Source: Rhodocyclaceae bacterium (GTDB lineage: Bacteria; Pseudomonadota; Gammaproteobacteria; Burkholderiales; Rhodocyclaceae). Taken from it: a stretch of 64,000 nucleotides of DNA. The stretch covers positions 620,001 through 684,000 of the forward strand of contig JADJAS010000001.1 of NCBI GenBank assembly GCA_016704145.1, written 5' to 3'. Shown piece by piece: positions 33,445 to 43,745 of the stretch (position 1 is the stretch's first letter; each line of letters begins with the position of its first letter). The notes below the pieces were generated by a model. That model made no database searches. It had not been told where the DNA came from and saw only the letters and a list, made by a program, of their open reading frames with translations. The translations under genes were made by a program, and so were the position numbers.

Positions 33445-35148
33445 TTAGTGCGCGGAAGCGGAAGCGGCACCGACGCCGGTTTCCGAACGCGTCTGCTGGT
33501 CCGGGTAGAGGGCGCGTTCCTTCTGGGCCTGTTCACTGTTATCGAGCTTGGAAACCAGCCAGATCGTGAAGAACGCGGCCGTCATCGAGAACAGCGCGGC
33601 AGAGCTATACGGGAACCAGGCCGATCCCTTCGGATTGCCCATCACGGCCACCCACACGGAATCGGAGCCGATGGTCAGCAGCGTCGCAAGGATCAGACCG
33701 ACGTAGCCGCCGACCACCGCGCCGCGCGTCGTGCAATCCTTCCAGAGCACCGACATGGCCAGCACCGGGAAATTGCCGGAGCAGGCGATGGTGAAGGCCA
33801 GCATGACCATGTAGGCAACGTTCTGCTTTTCGAAGGCGATGCCGAGGGTGATCGCGACGATGCCGAGGGCGACGGTGGCGCCCTTGGACCAGCGCAGTTC
33901 GGTTGCGGAATCGACGTTGCCATGGCGCCAGACGGAGGCGTACAGGTCATGCGACACGGCCGAAGCACCGGACAGCGTCAGTCCGGCCACCACCGCCAGG
34001 ATCGTCGCGAAGGCGACGGCGGAGATGAAGCCGTAGAAAATGTCGCCACCCACGGCCTTCGCCAGCAGCACGGCGGGCATGTTGCCTCCGCCCTTGAGGC
34101 AGTTCTGCAACGGACCGGCGGTACATTCGGCCAACGGCTTGGCGAAGAACTCGCCCTCGTTGGTGATCAGCAGCACCGTGGCGCCGAAGCCGATGATGAA
34201 GGTCAGGATGTAGAAGTAGCCGATCCAGGTGGTTGCCCAGGCCACTGACTTGCGGGCTTCCTTGGCGTTCGGCACGGTGAAGAAGCGCATCAGGATGTGC
34301 GGCAGGCCGGCGGTGCCGAACATCAGCGCCATGCCGACCGAGATCGCGGAAATCGGATCCTTGATCAGCGCGCCGGGACCCATGATGGAGTCATGCTTCG
34401 GATGAATCTCGACAGCCTTGGCAAACAGCGCTTCGGGACTAAAGCCGAACTGGAACAGCACGGCCAGTGCCATGAAGGTGGCGCCGGCGAGCAGCATGCA
34501 CGCCTTGATGATCTGCACCCAGGTGGTCGCCGTCATGCCGCCGAACAGCACGTACATCAGCATGATGATGCCCACCAGGATTTCCGCGTACAAGTAGTCG
34601 AGACCGAACAGCACCTTGATCAGCTGACCGGCACCAACCATTTGGGCAATCATGTAGAACGCCACCACCACCAGGGTCGAAATTGCCGCGAAGGTGCGCG
34701 TCGGGGTCTGGGCGAAGCGGTAGGAAGCGACGTCGGCGAAAGTGAACTTGCCGAGGTTGCGCAGGCGTTCCGCCAGCAGGAAGGTCAGCACGGGCCAGCC
34801 GACCAGCCAGCCGATGGAGAAGATCAGGCCGTCGAAGCCGGTACCGAACACCAGGGCCGAAATGCCGAGGAACGAGGCCGCCGACATGTAGTCGCCGGCG
34901 ATCGCCAGACCGTTCTGGAAACCGGTGATGCCGCCACCGGCGGTGTAGAAGTCGGCGGCCGTCTTGGTCTTGGCGGCTGCCCACTTGGTGATCCACAAGG
35001 TGATGCCGACGAAGATGGCGAACATGATGATCGCCGTCCAGTTGGTGGCCTGCTTGGTCGTCTGGCCGGCGTCGGGACCGGCGGCATAGACGACGCCGGC
35101 GACGGTAAGGGCGGCGACGGCCGCGGCGATGCGTTGAACATGGGTCAT
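33445..35148 (-). CDS. actP: Cation/acetate symporter, SSS family
   Basis: Sodium-coupled monocarboxylate transporter, 567 aa, with an apparent signal peptide (RIAAAVAALTVAGVVYAAG) as in ActP proteins, then about 13 membrane helices. Family segments seen: ADFYTAGGGITGFQNGLAIAG, DYMSAASFLGISALV, GTAGLPHILMRFFTVP and LTLSGASAVSHDLYASV. The ATG at 35148 was chosen because the signal peptide starts there. It follows the DUF485 gene directly, the standard yjcH-actP arrangement. Probable substrates are acetate and short-chain acids. Confidence 0.93.
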   Translation of the reverse strand: MTHVQRIAAAVAALTVAGVVYAAGPDAGQTTKQATNWTAIIMFAIFVGITLWITKWAAAKTKTAADFYTAGGGITGFQNGLAIAGDYMSAASFLGISALVFGTGFDGLIFSIGWLVGWPVLTFLLAERLRNLGKFTFADVASYRFAQTPTRTFAAISTLVVVAFYMIAQMVGAGQLIKVLFGLDYLYAEILVGIIMLMYVLFGGMTATTWVQIIKACMLLAGATFMALAVLFQFGFSPEALFAKAVEIHPKHDSIMGPGALIKDPISAISVGMALMFGTAGLPHILMRFFTVPNAKEARKSVAWATTWIGYFYILTFIIGFGATVLLITNEGEFFAKPLAECTAGPLQNCLKGGGNMPAVLLAKAVGGDIFYGFISAVAFATILAVVAGLTLSGASAVSHDLYASVWRHGNVDSATELRWSKGATVALGIVAITLGIAFEKQNVAYMVMLAFTIACSGNFPVLAMSVLWKDCTTRGAVVGGYVGLILATLLTIGSDSVWVAVMGNPKGSAWFPYSSAALFSMTAAFFTIWLVSKLDNSEQAQKERALYPDQQTRSETGVGAASASAH

Positions 35149-35149
35149 T

Positions 35150-35461
35150 TTACTTCTGCGCCTCCCTGATGATTTCGGCGTTGGTGTCGTCGAACTCGCC
35201 ATTGGCGCGACGCACGTAGACCCAGGTGATGATGATCGTGAACACGATCACCCCCACGCCAATCGGAATACCGAGGCTGGTCACCATGCCGGCACCGAGC
35301 TTCCTGGCGAGGAATTCCTTGTCGTAAGCCACCAGCAGGATGAACCCGTAGTAGGCGATGGCGCCCAGAATCGCCATGACGATCGAATATCGGTTGCGCG
35401 TGCTGACGAATCCCGCGAATTTCGGGTTCGCCCGGATCCTTGCGTAGATATCTGCTGCCAT
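35150..35461 (-). CDS. DUF485 membrane protein (YjcH-like)
   Basis: 103-aa inner-membrane protein with two helices (about residues 25-48 and 60-82), DUF485 family. It is the small partner of ActP symporters and the first gene of the pair; its stop lies one base from the actP start. The role is inferred from the conserved pairing. Confidence 0.9.
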   Translation of the reverse strand: MAADIYARIRANPKFAGFVSTRNRYSIVMAILGAIAYYGFILLVAYDKEFLARKLGAGMVTSLGIPIGVGVIVFTIIITWVYVRRANGEFDDTNAEIIREAQK

Positions 35462-35583
35462 GTATTCCCTCCGTGTCCTTCTTTGTTGATCGGCAATCCG
35501 CCGCTGCGGATCGAGGGGCGATATTAGGCGGAGGCGCTGACTCGGCTCTTACGCAAGACTGACGAAAGGCTTACGGGGAAAGT

Positions 35584-35868
35584 TCAGCCGGCGAGATAAC
35601 GCTTGGCCCAGGCCAGGAAGATCCAGAGCCAGAATAGGAGGAGGAAGGCGACAAATGGAACATGCCGCTCGATGATTGCTTTCGGCGTGATGGCGCGCGC
35701 CAGCCGGATCACCGGCCGCGTCACCACGGCGAATAACTGATAGATCGGGTTGGCTTGCCGCCGAGCGCCGGACAAGAGGCCGACGATACCTTGGCCAAGC
35801 AGCGCCAGCATGGCCACTTCCACCAGCGCGCGCACGATGCTGAGCATGAACAGTTCCGGATGACCCAT
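35584..35868 (-). CDS. Hypothetical membrane protein, 94 aa
   Basis: Two hydrophobic helices (about residues 9-33 and 70-88) separated by a basic amphipathic stretch (RPVIRLARAITPKAIIERH). No known family recognised. Monocistronic, divergent from the TPR gene at 35904 with only 35 bp between starts. Confidence 0.7.
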   Translation of the reverse strand: MGHPELFMLSIVRALVEVAMLALLGQGIVGLLSGARRQANPIYQLFAVVTRPVIRLARAITPKAIIERHVPFVAFLLLFWLWIFLAWAKRYLAG

Positions 35869-35903
35869 GGTATCTTTCGTCGAGTTCTCGGACGGAATTA
35901 TCC

Positions 35904-36494
35904 ATGGATTTCGAGCATTGGCGGCATTACACGCGCGGTTGGCTGTTGCATTTTTTCGGTCGCGAGGAAGCGGCTTTCAACGAGTACGCGGCGGCCTATC
36001 ACCTGCGATCGAATGACGTTCAGGCAGCGCGTCACCTCGCCTTCATCGCGGCGAGGAGGAAGCGCCACGATGTCGCCGAAAAATGGTTTGTCGAAACGCT
36101 GCGCCTGGCCCCGGATGACGCCGACAGCCACTTCAACCTCGGCTTCGTCCGGGAGGAAATGGGCAGGTCGCGCGAGGCCGTCGAAGCCTTCGCCGAAGCG
36201 GCGCGACTGAGGCCCGGACTCGACCGTGCCTGGTACGGCATGGGCCTTGCCCACGCCCGCCTGGGCCAGCACGCGGCAGCGGCGACGGCCTTCGCCAAGG
36301 CCGCGGAGTTGCAGCCCATGAACGGCGAGGCCTTCTACCAATGGGGCATGGCGCGTCACCATGCCAACGACCCGGAAGGCGTGAAAACGGTTGCCGAGCG
36401 CCTCGTCGGCTTCGACCCCAAGCGCGCACGAAAACTCGTCCAGGACACCGGCCGCACCGACCTCATGTCGCTCATACCGGAACTACCCTTCTAG
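35904..36494 (+). CDS. TPR-repeat protein
   Basis: 196-aa soluble protein of tandem tetratricopeptide repeats; consecutive units include DADSHFNLGFVREEMGRSREAVEAF, RAWYGMGLAHARLGQ and EAFYQWGMARHHA (each read with its neighbours). A protein-protein scaffold of unknown partner. No signal peptide. It is followed directly by a dispersed-motif copy and the symporter terminator. Confidence 0.85.
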   Translation: MDFEHWRHYTRGWLLHFFGREEAAFNEYAAAYHLRSNDVQAARHLAFIAARRKRHDVAEKWFVETLRLAPDDADSHFNLGFVREEMGRSREAVEAFAEAARLRPGLDRAWYGMGLAHARLGQHAAAATAFAKAAELQPMNGEAFYQWGMARHHANDPEGVKTVAERLVGFDPKRARKLVQDTGRTDLMSLIPELPF

Positions 36495-36499
36495 CTCGC

Positions 36500-36522
36500 G
36501 GCGTATCGCCACGCCTGACTTT
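36500..36522 (+). repeat. Dispersed 23-bp motif, copy 6 (intergenic)
   Basis: Reads GGCG, TAT, CGCC, ACGC, CTGACTTT, followed by CGGCG. It begins 6 bp after the TPR gene stop and matches every fixed position, so it is a good type copy. Confidence 0.88.
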
Positions 36523-36537
36523 CGGCGGCGCGCGGAC

Positions 36538-36563
36538 AAAAAAGGCCCGCCAGAGGCGGGCCT
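36538..36563 (-). terminator. Rho-independent terminator of symporter operon
   Basis: AGGCCCGCC-AGA-GGCGGGCCT perfect 9-bp stem followed by six T on the minus strand, 37 bp beyond the symporter stop. Confidence 0.9.
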
Positions 36564-36599
36564 GTCAGGGAGTCTCCTCCTCCCCCTTGTTGTTCCCGA

Positions 36600-38711
36600 T
36601 CAGCTCGCGGCGGTATTGATGTCGCCTTCAAGATTCGGGTAGCGCACGTGGTCGACCAGTTCCTGGATCTTCTTGTTGGGTGCCGGCGAAATCAGCGAAC
36701 CGACGATGACGCCGATGAAGCCCAGCGAAATGCCGAACACGCCGGCACCGATCGGGTTGATGTCCCACCACAGCGGCTTATTGACGCCGAAGAATGGATA
36801 GGTGATGTACATGTAGTACATGCAGACACCGAGGCCCCCCAGCATGCCGATGATGGCGCCCAGCTTGTTCGCGCGCTTCCAGAACACACCGAGCACCAGC
36901 GCCGGGAAGAAGGACGAGGCCGCCAGCGAGAAGGCCGCGCCGACCAGGAACAGGATGTCGCCCGGCTTCAGGCTGGTCACATAGGCCGCGATCAAGGCCA
37001 CCACCAGCAGCAAGGCCTTGGACACCACCAGGCGGCGGGTCGTGGGCGCGTTCGGGTCGATCATCTTGTAATAGACGTCGTGCGACAGCGCATTGGCGAT
37101 GGTCAGCAGCAAGCCGTCGGCGGTGGACAGCGCCGCGGCCAGACCGCCGGCCGCCACCAGACCCGAGATCACGTACGGCAGGCCGGCGATTTCCGGCGTG
37201 GCCAGCACGACGAGGTCAGTGCCGATGACGATTTCCGCCAGCTGCACGATGCCATCCTTGTTGATGTCCGAGATCGCCATCAAGGTCTTGTCCACCGCCG
37301 CCCAGTTCGACACCCAGGCGGGCAATTGGGCGAAGCTGGAACCAACCAGGTTGTGATAGACCTCGTACTTGACCAGGATGCCGAGCGCGGGCGCCGTGAA
37401 GTAAAGCAGGAAGATGAAGAACAGCGACCAGAACACCGACACGCGCGCCTCCTTCACCGACGGCGTCGTGTAGTAGCGCATCAGGATGTGCGGCAGCGCG
37501 GCCGTGCCAACCATCAGGCACAAGACCAGCACCAGGAAGTTCTTCTTCGCCTTGGCGCGGTTCTTCTCGATCTCCTCGGGCGTCTTGCCGGCAGCGGGGA
37601 ACGGCTCGGCATGGGCCTTGACCGGCGCGGCGCGCGCAGCAATGCCCTTGTCCTTGGTCCACGCGGCCTTGGCCGCGGCGGCGTCGGCCGGGAAGTCCTT
37701 CACAGCTTTTTCCGCTGCCTCGATCGCCTTGCCATCCGGCGTTTCCGCGGCCTTCAGCGCGGCCACCTTGTCCTCGAGCTTCTTCTTCTCCTCGGCCAGG
37801 AACGCCGCGCCGCCCGCCTCCAGGCCCTTGAGCTTGGCGTCGGCGGCGGCAGCCCGCTCGCGGAAGATTGCCCGCACGGACTCCTCGGCCGCGCCCTTGG
37901 GGCTCGCCTTGTCGTTGAACTCCTTCTCCAGCGCGCTCACTTTCGGCAGCGCAGTCGTGTAGGCGGAAATCTGCGCGATCGGGTTGCCGGTGTCTTTCAC
38001 CGACAGCCACACCACCGGGATCATGTAGGCGACGATCAGAATGATGTACTGAGCCACCTGCGTCCACGTCACCGCCTTCATCCCGCCCAGGAACGAGCAG
38101 ACGAGGATGCCAGCCAGGCCAACGAACACGCCGATACCGAACTCGAGTCCGGTAAACCGGCTGGTGATCAGTCCAACGCCGTAGATCTGGGCAATGACAT
38201 AGGTGAACGAGCAGATGACCGCGGCGACGACACCGATGAAGCGCGGGATGTTGCCGCCATAGCGCTCGCCCAGGAAGTCGGGAATGGTGAACTGGCCGAA
38301 CTTGCGCAGGTAGGGCGCCAGGAACAGCGCCACCAGGCAGTAACCGCCGGTCCAGCCCATGACGAACGCCAGCCCGTCATAGCCCGATGCATACAAGGTG
38401 CCGGCCATGCCGATGAAGCTGGCGGCGGACATCCAGTCGGCGCCGGTCGCCATGCCGTTGAACAGCGCCGGCACGCGCCGGCCGGCGACGTAGTACTCCG
38501 ACACTTCCGCCGTCTTCGACATGAAACCGATGCCGGCGTAGAGCAGGATGGTGGCGAACAGGAACATGTAGCCGAGCGTCTTGTTCGGCACGCCGAGCTG
38601 CTCGAGGATGGCGACCAGCACGACGAAGGCGACGAAGCCGCCCGTGTAGAAAGTGTAGTAGCGCTTCAGCTGATTGAAGAAGGCCTTGTTGCTCTGGGCT
38701 GCGGTAGCCAT
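36600..38711 (-). CDS. Sodium/solute symporter, VC_2705 subfamily
   Basis: 703 aa, longer than ActP because of a hydrophilic, coiled-coil-like insert at about residues 255-390 (LEKEFNDKASPKGAAEES, KKKLEDKVAALKAAE). About 13 membrane helices carry family segments (ADWMSAASFIGMAG, GTAALPHILMRYYTTPS, AALSTADGLLLTIANALSHD). A canonical EF-hand-like loop, DINKDGIVQLAE (482-493), lies between helices. The start overlaps the DUF4212 stop by one base. The substrate is unknown; an adjacent two-component system may control it. Confidence 0.92.
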   Translation of the reverse strand: MATAAQSNKAFFNQLKRYYTFYTGGFVAFVVLVAILEQLGVPNKTLGYMFLFATILLYAGIGFMSKTAEVSEYYVAGRRVPALFNGMATGADWMSAASFIGMAGTLYASGYDGLAFVMGWTGGYCLVALFLAPYLRKFGQFTIPDFLGERYGGNIPRFIGVVAAVICSFTYVIAQIYGVGLITSRFTGLEFGIGVFVGLAGILVCSFLGGMKAVTWTQVAQYIILIVAYMIPVVWLSVKDTGNPIAQISAYTTALPKVSALEKEFNDKASPKGAAEESVRAIFRERAAAADAKLKGLEAGGAAFLAEEKKKLEDKVAALKAAETPDGKAIEAAEKAVKDFPADAAAAKAAWTKDKGIAARAAPVKAHAEPFPAAGKTPEEIEKNRAKAKKNFLVLVLCLMVGTAALPHILMRYYTTPSVKEARVSVFWSLFFIFLLYFTAPALGILVKYEVYHNLVGSSFAQLPAWVSNWAAVDKTLMAISDINKDGIVQLAEIVIGTDLVVLATPEIAGLPYVISGLVAAGGLAAALSTADGLLLTIANALSHDVYYKMIDPNAPTTRRLVVSKALLLVVALIAAYVTSLKPGDILFLVGAAFSLAASSFFPALVLGVFWKRANKLGAIIGMLGGLGVCMYYMYITYPFFGVNKPLWWDINPIGAGVFGISLGFIGVIVGSLISPAPNKKIQELVDHVRYPNLEGDINTAAS

Positions 38712-38974
38712 CAGTCATCCTCCCCTTCGTGGACGCCGTATTCCTTGTCCATGTTGTTCATGTAGCGGGCGTAGAACCAGATGATCACCACGTAGACGAT
38801 CAAGGCCCCCTGCGCGCCCATGTAGAAGCCCAGCGGGCCGATGATATTGATCTCGTTCAGTTCGCGCGCGTACCAGCCGAACACGAACGTGACGACGAAC
38901 CAGATCGCGAGCAATATGGCCGTAATCTTGAGGTTACGGTCCCAGTACTCGACATGCCTCTGCGTCAGTTGCAT
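38711..38974 (-). CDS. Symporter small subunit, DUF4212/TIGR03647
   Basis: 87-aa protein with two membrane helices and the family phrases YWDRNLKITAILLAIWF and GFYMGAQGALIVYVVIIWFY. It always accompanies VC_2705-type symporters and overlaps the symporter start here. First gene of the pair, 190 bp downstream of the sensor kinase gene. Confidence 0.92.
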   Translation of the reverse strand: MQLTQRHVEYWDRNLKITAILLAIWFVVTFVFGWYARELNEINIIGPLGFYMGAQGALIVYVVIIWFYARYMNNMDKEYGVHEGEDD

Positions 38975-39164
38975 GAAAGTCTCCTCCTTTGGTTATACGC
39001 CGGCCCAATGCCACAGCCGGGGCCGATTTCGCCAGAGGAAGCTGACGATCAGCTTACGGAAATTTGCGGCAACGCAGCGAACGGAGTGACCATCAAGACT
39101 GGAGACAACGCCATGGTCGGCCACCGCAGCCTTTGCGCACGCAGCAACAGACCACGCAAATAAT

Positions 39165-40697
39165 TCAGGAATCCAAGCCGCCAGCGTCGCGCGTCACGCC
39201 GATGGCTGCGGTCGCCAGGCCGGGCAGTTCGAGCACGACACGCGTGCCAACTCCGTTGGGGCCCGGGCCAAGCCTCAGGTCGGCCTGGTGCAGTTCGGCG
39301 ATCTCGCGGCAAATCGGCAAGCCGAGGCCGCTGCCGTCGGCATTGGTGCCAAGCACCCGATAGAAGCGCTCGAAAACGCGCTCCCGATCTTCCGGCGGCA
39401 CGCCAATGCCGGAATCCTCGACTTCGGCGATGACGTGCTCGCCACTGTCATCGGACCGCGTCCACAGGGTCACATGGCCGCCAGCGGGCGTGTACTTGAC
39501 GGCATTGTCGAGGAGGTTGTTCAGCAGTTCGCGCAGCAGCAGCGGCACGCCGTGCACGGGGAGCGGCTGCTGCCAACCTTCGAAACCGAGATCGACCCGC
39601 TTGGCGCGCGCCCGCATGGCCCAGTCGAGCGCCACGTCGCGGCCAAGGGCCTCCATATCCACGCGTTCGAAACGATGAATCTTGTCATGGCTGGATTCGG
39701 CCCTGGCCAGGGTCAGCAACTGGTTGATCAGATGGCCGGCGCGCTCCGCCGCCTGGGCGATCTGCTCCACGGAGCGCCGCAATTGCTCCGGATCCTTTTC
39801 GGCGACCGCCAGGTCCGCCTGCATGCGCAGGCCGGTCAAGGGCGTGCGCATCTGATGCGCGGCATCGGCGATGAAGCGTTGCTGCGCCTGCAGATTCTCC
39901 TCCAGCCTTGCCATCAGCTCATTGAACGAGCGGATCATCGGCTGGAGTTCCTCGGGAATGCGACGGGTATTGATCGGCGACAGGTCCCCGGGACGGCGCT
40001 CGGCCATCTTGGCGCGCAGGCGGTTGAGCGGGCTCAAACCGCGCGAAAGCCCGAGCCAGACCAGCACCACCGCCATCGGCAGTATGGCGAACTGGGGCAG
40101 CAGCACCCCCGAGATGATTTGCGAGGCCAGCGCCTCGCGCTTGTGCCGCGTTTCCGCGACCTGAATGATGATCCAGCGCTGACCGGCATCGAGCGCATGG
40201 ACCTGGTAGGCCACGCGCAGCGATTCGCCGTCGAGACGCTCGTCCCGGAAGCGCACCGTCTCGAACACCGGCTCGTTTTCGCCCGATGGCGCCGGCAGGC
40301 TTTCATCGCCGGCCAGCAGTTCACCACGGGCGCCGCGTACCTGGAACACGAGTTTGTCCTCGCTGTCGCCACCGCCATGAAGCAGGGCCCCTGCGTATGC
40401 GGGCAGATCGACGACGACCTGATCGCCTTCCAGACGCGTCAGACGGGCGATGGTCGAAACATTCTCGGTCAGGACACGATCATAGGGTCGGTCGGCGATC
40501 TGGTTGGCCACGTGATGCGTCGCGGCGATGCTGATCGGCCACAACAGCAACAGTGGCGCCAGCATCCAGTCGAGGATTTCGCCGAACAGCGAGTTGGGTT
40601 CGCTGGGAGGGCCGAATACCGGCGTCCGCCTCGGCTTCGCCGCCTTGCTGTCCTTCCCGGCCCGACTGGCTGGCCACTCCGCCTCAGGCGCTCCCAT
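39165..40697 (-). CDS. Sensor histidine kinase, QseC/TctE-like
   Basis: 510-aa inner-membrane kinase. Two membrane helices (about 42-62 and 200-220) flank a periplasmic domain, followed by HAMP. The phosphorylation box is FIADAAHQMRTPLTGLRMQ, then LLNNLLDNAVKYTP, DSGIGVPPEDRERVFERF and GSGLGLPICREIAEL. It overlaps its response regulator by 14 bp. Being next to the VC_2705 symporter suggests control of solute uptake, as TctDE does for tricarboxylates (inference). Confidence 0.92.
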   Translation of the reverse strand: MGAPEAEWPASRAGKDSKAAKPRRTPVFGPPSEPNSLFGEILDWMLAPLLLLWPISIAATHHVANQIADRPYDRVLTENVSTIARLTRLEGDQVVVDLPAYAGALLHGGGDSEDKLVFQVRGARGELLAGDESLPAPSGENEPVFETVRFRDERLDGESLRVAYQVHALDAGQRWIIIQVAETRHKREALASQIISGVLLPQFAILPMAVVLVWLGLSRGLSPLNRLRAKMAERRPGDLSPINTRRIPEELQPMIRSFNELMARLEENLQAQQRFIADAAHQMRTPLTGLRMQADLAVAEKDPEQLRRSVEQIAQAAERAGHLINQLLTLARAESSHDKIHRFERVDMEALGRDVALDWAMRARAKRVDLGFEGWQQPLPVHGVPLLLRELLNNLLDNAVKYTPAGGHVTLWTRSDDSGEHVIAEVEDSGIGVPPEDRERVFERFYRVLGTNADGSGLGLPICREIAELHQADLRLGPGPNGVGTRVVLELPGLATAAIGVTRDAGGLDS

Positions 40698-41367
40698 GGG
40701 TCTCGCCTGTCTTTTCCAGGCAATAGCCGAGTCCGCGAATGGTGGCGATGCGCACGCCGGCCGACTCGAGTTTCTTGCGCAGGCGGTGCATATAGACCTC
40801 GATGGCGTTGGTGCTCACCTCTTCGCCCCAGCCGCAAAGATGGTCCACCAACTGCTCCTTGCTGACCAATCGACCTGCGCGGAGCATGAGCACTTCCAGC
40901 ACCGCCATCTCCCGGGCGGACAGATCGACCAGTTGTCCGGAAACCTTGACGATGCGCTCGGTCTGGTCGTAGCAGAGATCACCGAATTCGATGCGATTGG
41001 CATGGCCGGTACCCCGCCGGGTCAGCGCGCGCACGCGCGCCTCGAGCTCCGGCAAGGCAAAAGGCTTCGTCAGGTAGTCGTCGGCGCCCGCGTCGAGACC
41101 GCGCACGCGCTCCTCGACGCCATCCTGGGCGGTCAGGATCAGCACGGGAACCGCGCACTTGCGCGCGCGCAGGCGGCGCAGAACCTCGATGCCAGGCAAT
41201 TTGGGCAGCCCGAGGTCGAGAATCAGCAAATCGAAAGCCTGCGACAGCACGGCGGTGTCGGCATCCAGGCCGTTATCGACGCGATCGACGGCGTAGCCGG
41301 CCTTGCGCAGCGCCCGCACCAGCCCGTCGGCGATGATCGGGTCGTCCTCGGCAAGCAGAACTCTCAT
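40684..41367 (-). CDS. OmpR-family response regulator
   Basis: 227 aa: receiver domain (MRVLLAEDDPIIADGL, phospho-Asp in LLILDLGLPKLPG, Lys in DYLTKPFALPEL) and winged-helix DNA-binding domain (LSAREMAVLEVLMLRAG, TNAIEVYMHRLRKKLE, IRGLGYCLE). First gene of the two-component operon. Confidence 0.94.
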   Translation of the reverse strand: MRVLLAEDDPIIADGLVRALRKAGYAVDRVDNGLDADTAVLSQAFDLLILDLGLPKLPGIEVLRRLRARKCAVPVLILTAQDGVEERVRGLDAGADDYLTKPFALPELEARVRALTRRGTGHANRIEFGDLCYDQTERIVKVSGQLVDLSAREMAVLEVLMLRAGRLVSKEQLVDHLCGWGEEVSTNAIEVYMHRLRKKLESAGVRIATIRGLGYCLEKTGETHGSA

Positions 41368-41467
41368 GGCACTCTTACCTCCCGCCCGACGCGTGGCCCG
41401 CCCTCGGAAAAGTCGCGGCGCCGGCTTGGACGATGGATTGTAAGGGTTCCGTCAGCGAATGCCCACG

Positions 41468-41505
41468 CAAAACAAACGCCCCGCACGGTTTCCCGACGCG
41501 GGGCG
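41468..41505 (-). terminator. Probable terminator of groESL
   Basis: CGCCCCGC and GCGGGGCG form an 8-bp stem around a 13-base loop. On the minus strand it is followed by GTTTGTTTT, about 80 bp past the groEL stop. Confidence 0.7.
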
Positions 41506-41583
41506 CTGCCAGTAGGAAGGTGGGTCACGGGAGGGAACCTGGGTTCCCTCCTGTTCCTGCCTGCCGGGGGATGTAATCGAGGA

Positions 41584-43233
<1,650 letters not shown>

Positions 43234-43261
43234 TTAGTTTCTCTCCAGTAGATTCGTTTGA

Positions 43262-43552
43262 TTAGGCTTCGACGACGCCCATGATGTCTTCTTCGCGCAT
43301 GACGAGCAGTTCCTCGCCCTCGACCTTGACGGCCTGGCCGGAATACTTGCCGAACAGCACGCGGTCGCCGGCCTTGAGGGCCATCGGGCGGACCTTGCCG
43401 TCGTCGAGGATCTTGCCCGTGCCGACGGCGATGACTTCACCTTGGTCGGGCTTTTCACCGGCGGTGTCGGGAATGACGATGCCACTGGCGGTGGTACGCT
43501 CGGCTTCGACGCGCTTGACGATCACGCGGTCATGCAAAGGACGAATTTTCAT
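43262..43552 (-). CDS. groS: 10-kDa co-chaperonin GroES
   Basis: 96 aa: MKIRPLHDRVIVKRVEAE, the mobile loop TTASGIVIPDTAGEKP and the end VMREEDIMGVVEA. The ATG at 43552 is the family start; eight extra in-frame upstream codons are not conserved. First gene of groESL, 76 bp downstream of the CIRCE element. Confidence 0.97.
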   Translation of the reverse strand: MKIRPLHDRVIVKRVEAERTTASGIVIPDTAGEKPDQGEVIAVGTGKILDDGKVRPMALKAGDRVLFGKYSGQAVKVEGEELLVMREEDIMGVVEA

Positions 43553-43627
43553 GCAGTTATCTCCTGTTTTACTCACTCAACGCAGGTGTTTCCCTGCCGA
43601 CTGGATTTCGGGTGTAAAGCGCTGTTG

Positions 43628-43654
43628 CTAGCACTCGGCACCAACGAGTGCCAA
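43628..43654 (-). promoter_or_regulatory. CIRCE operator (HrcA)
   Basis: CTAGCACTC, nine bases, GAGTGCCAA: inverted repeat matching the CIRCE consensus with one base off in each arm. It indicates HrcA repression of groESL, probably alongside sigma-32. Confidence 0.9.
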
Positions 43655-43745
43655 ATAATAGGGGCGACCCCAGGGCTTTGCAAGGGGTGCTTTCGCTTAT
43701 GCTTGGAATTTTCCGCCGCTCGATGAGCGCGACCAAGGAATTGTC

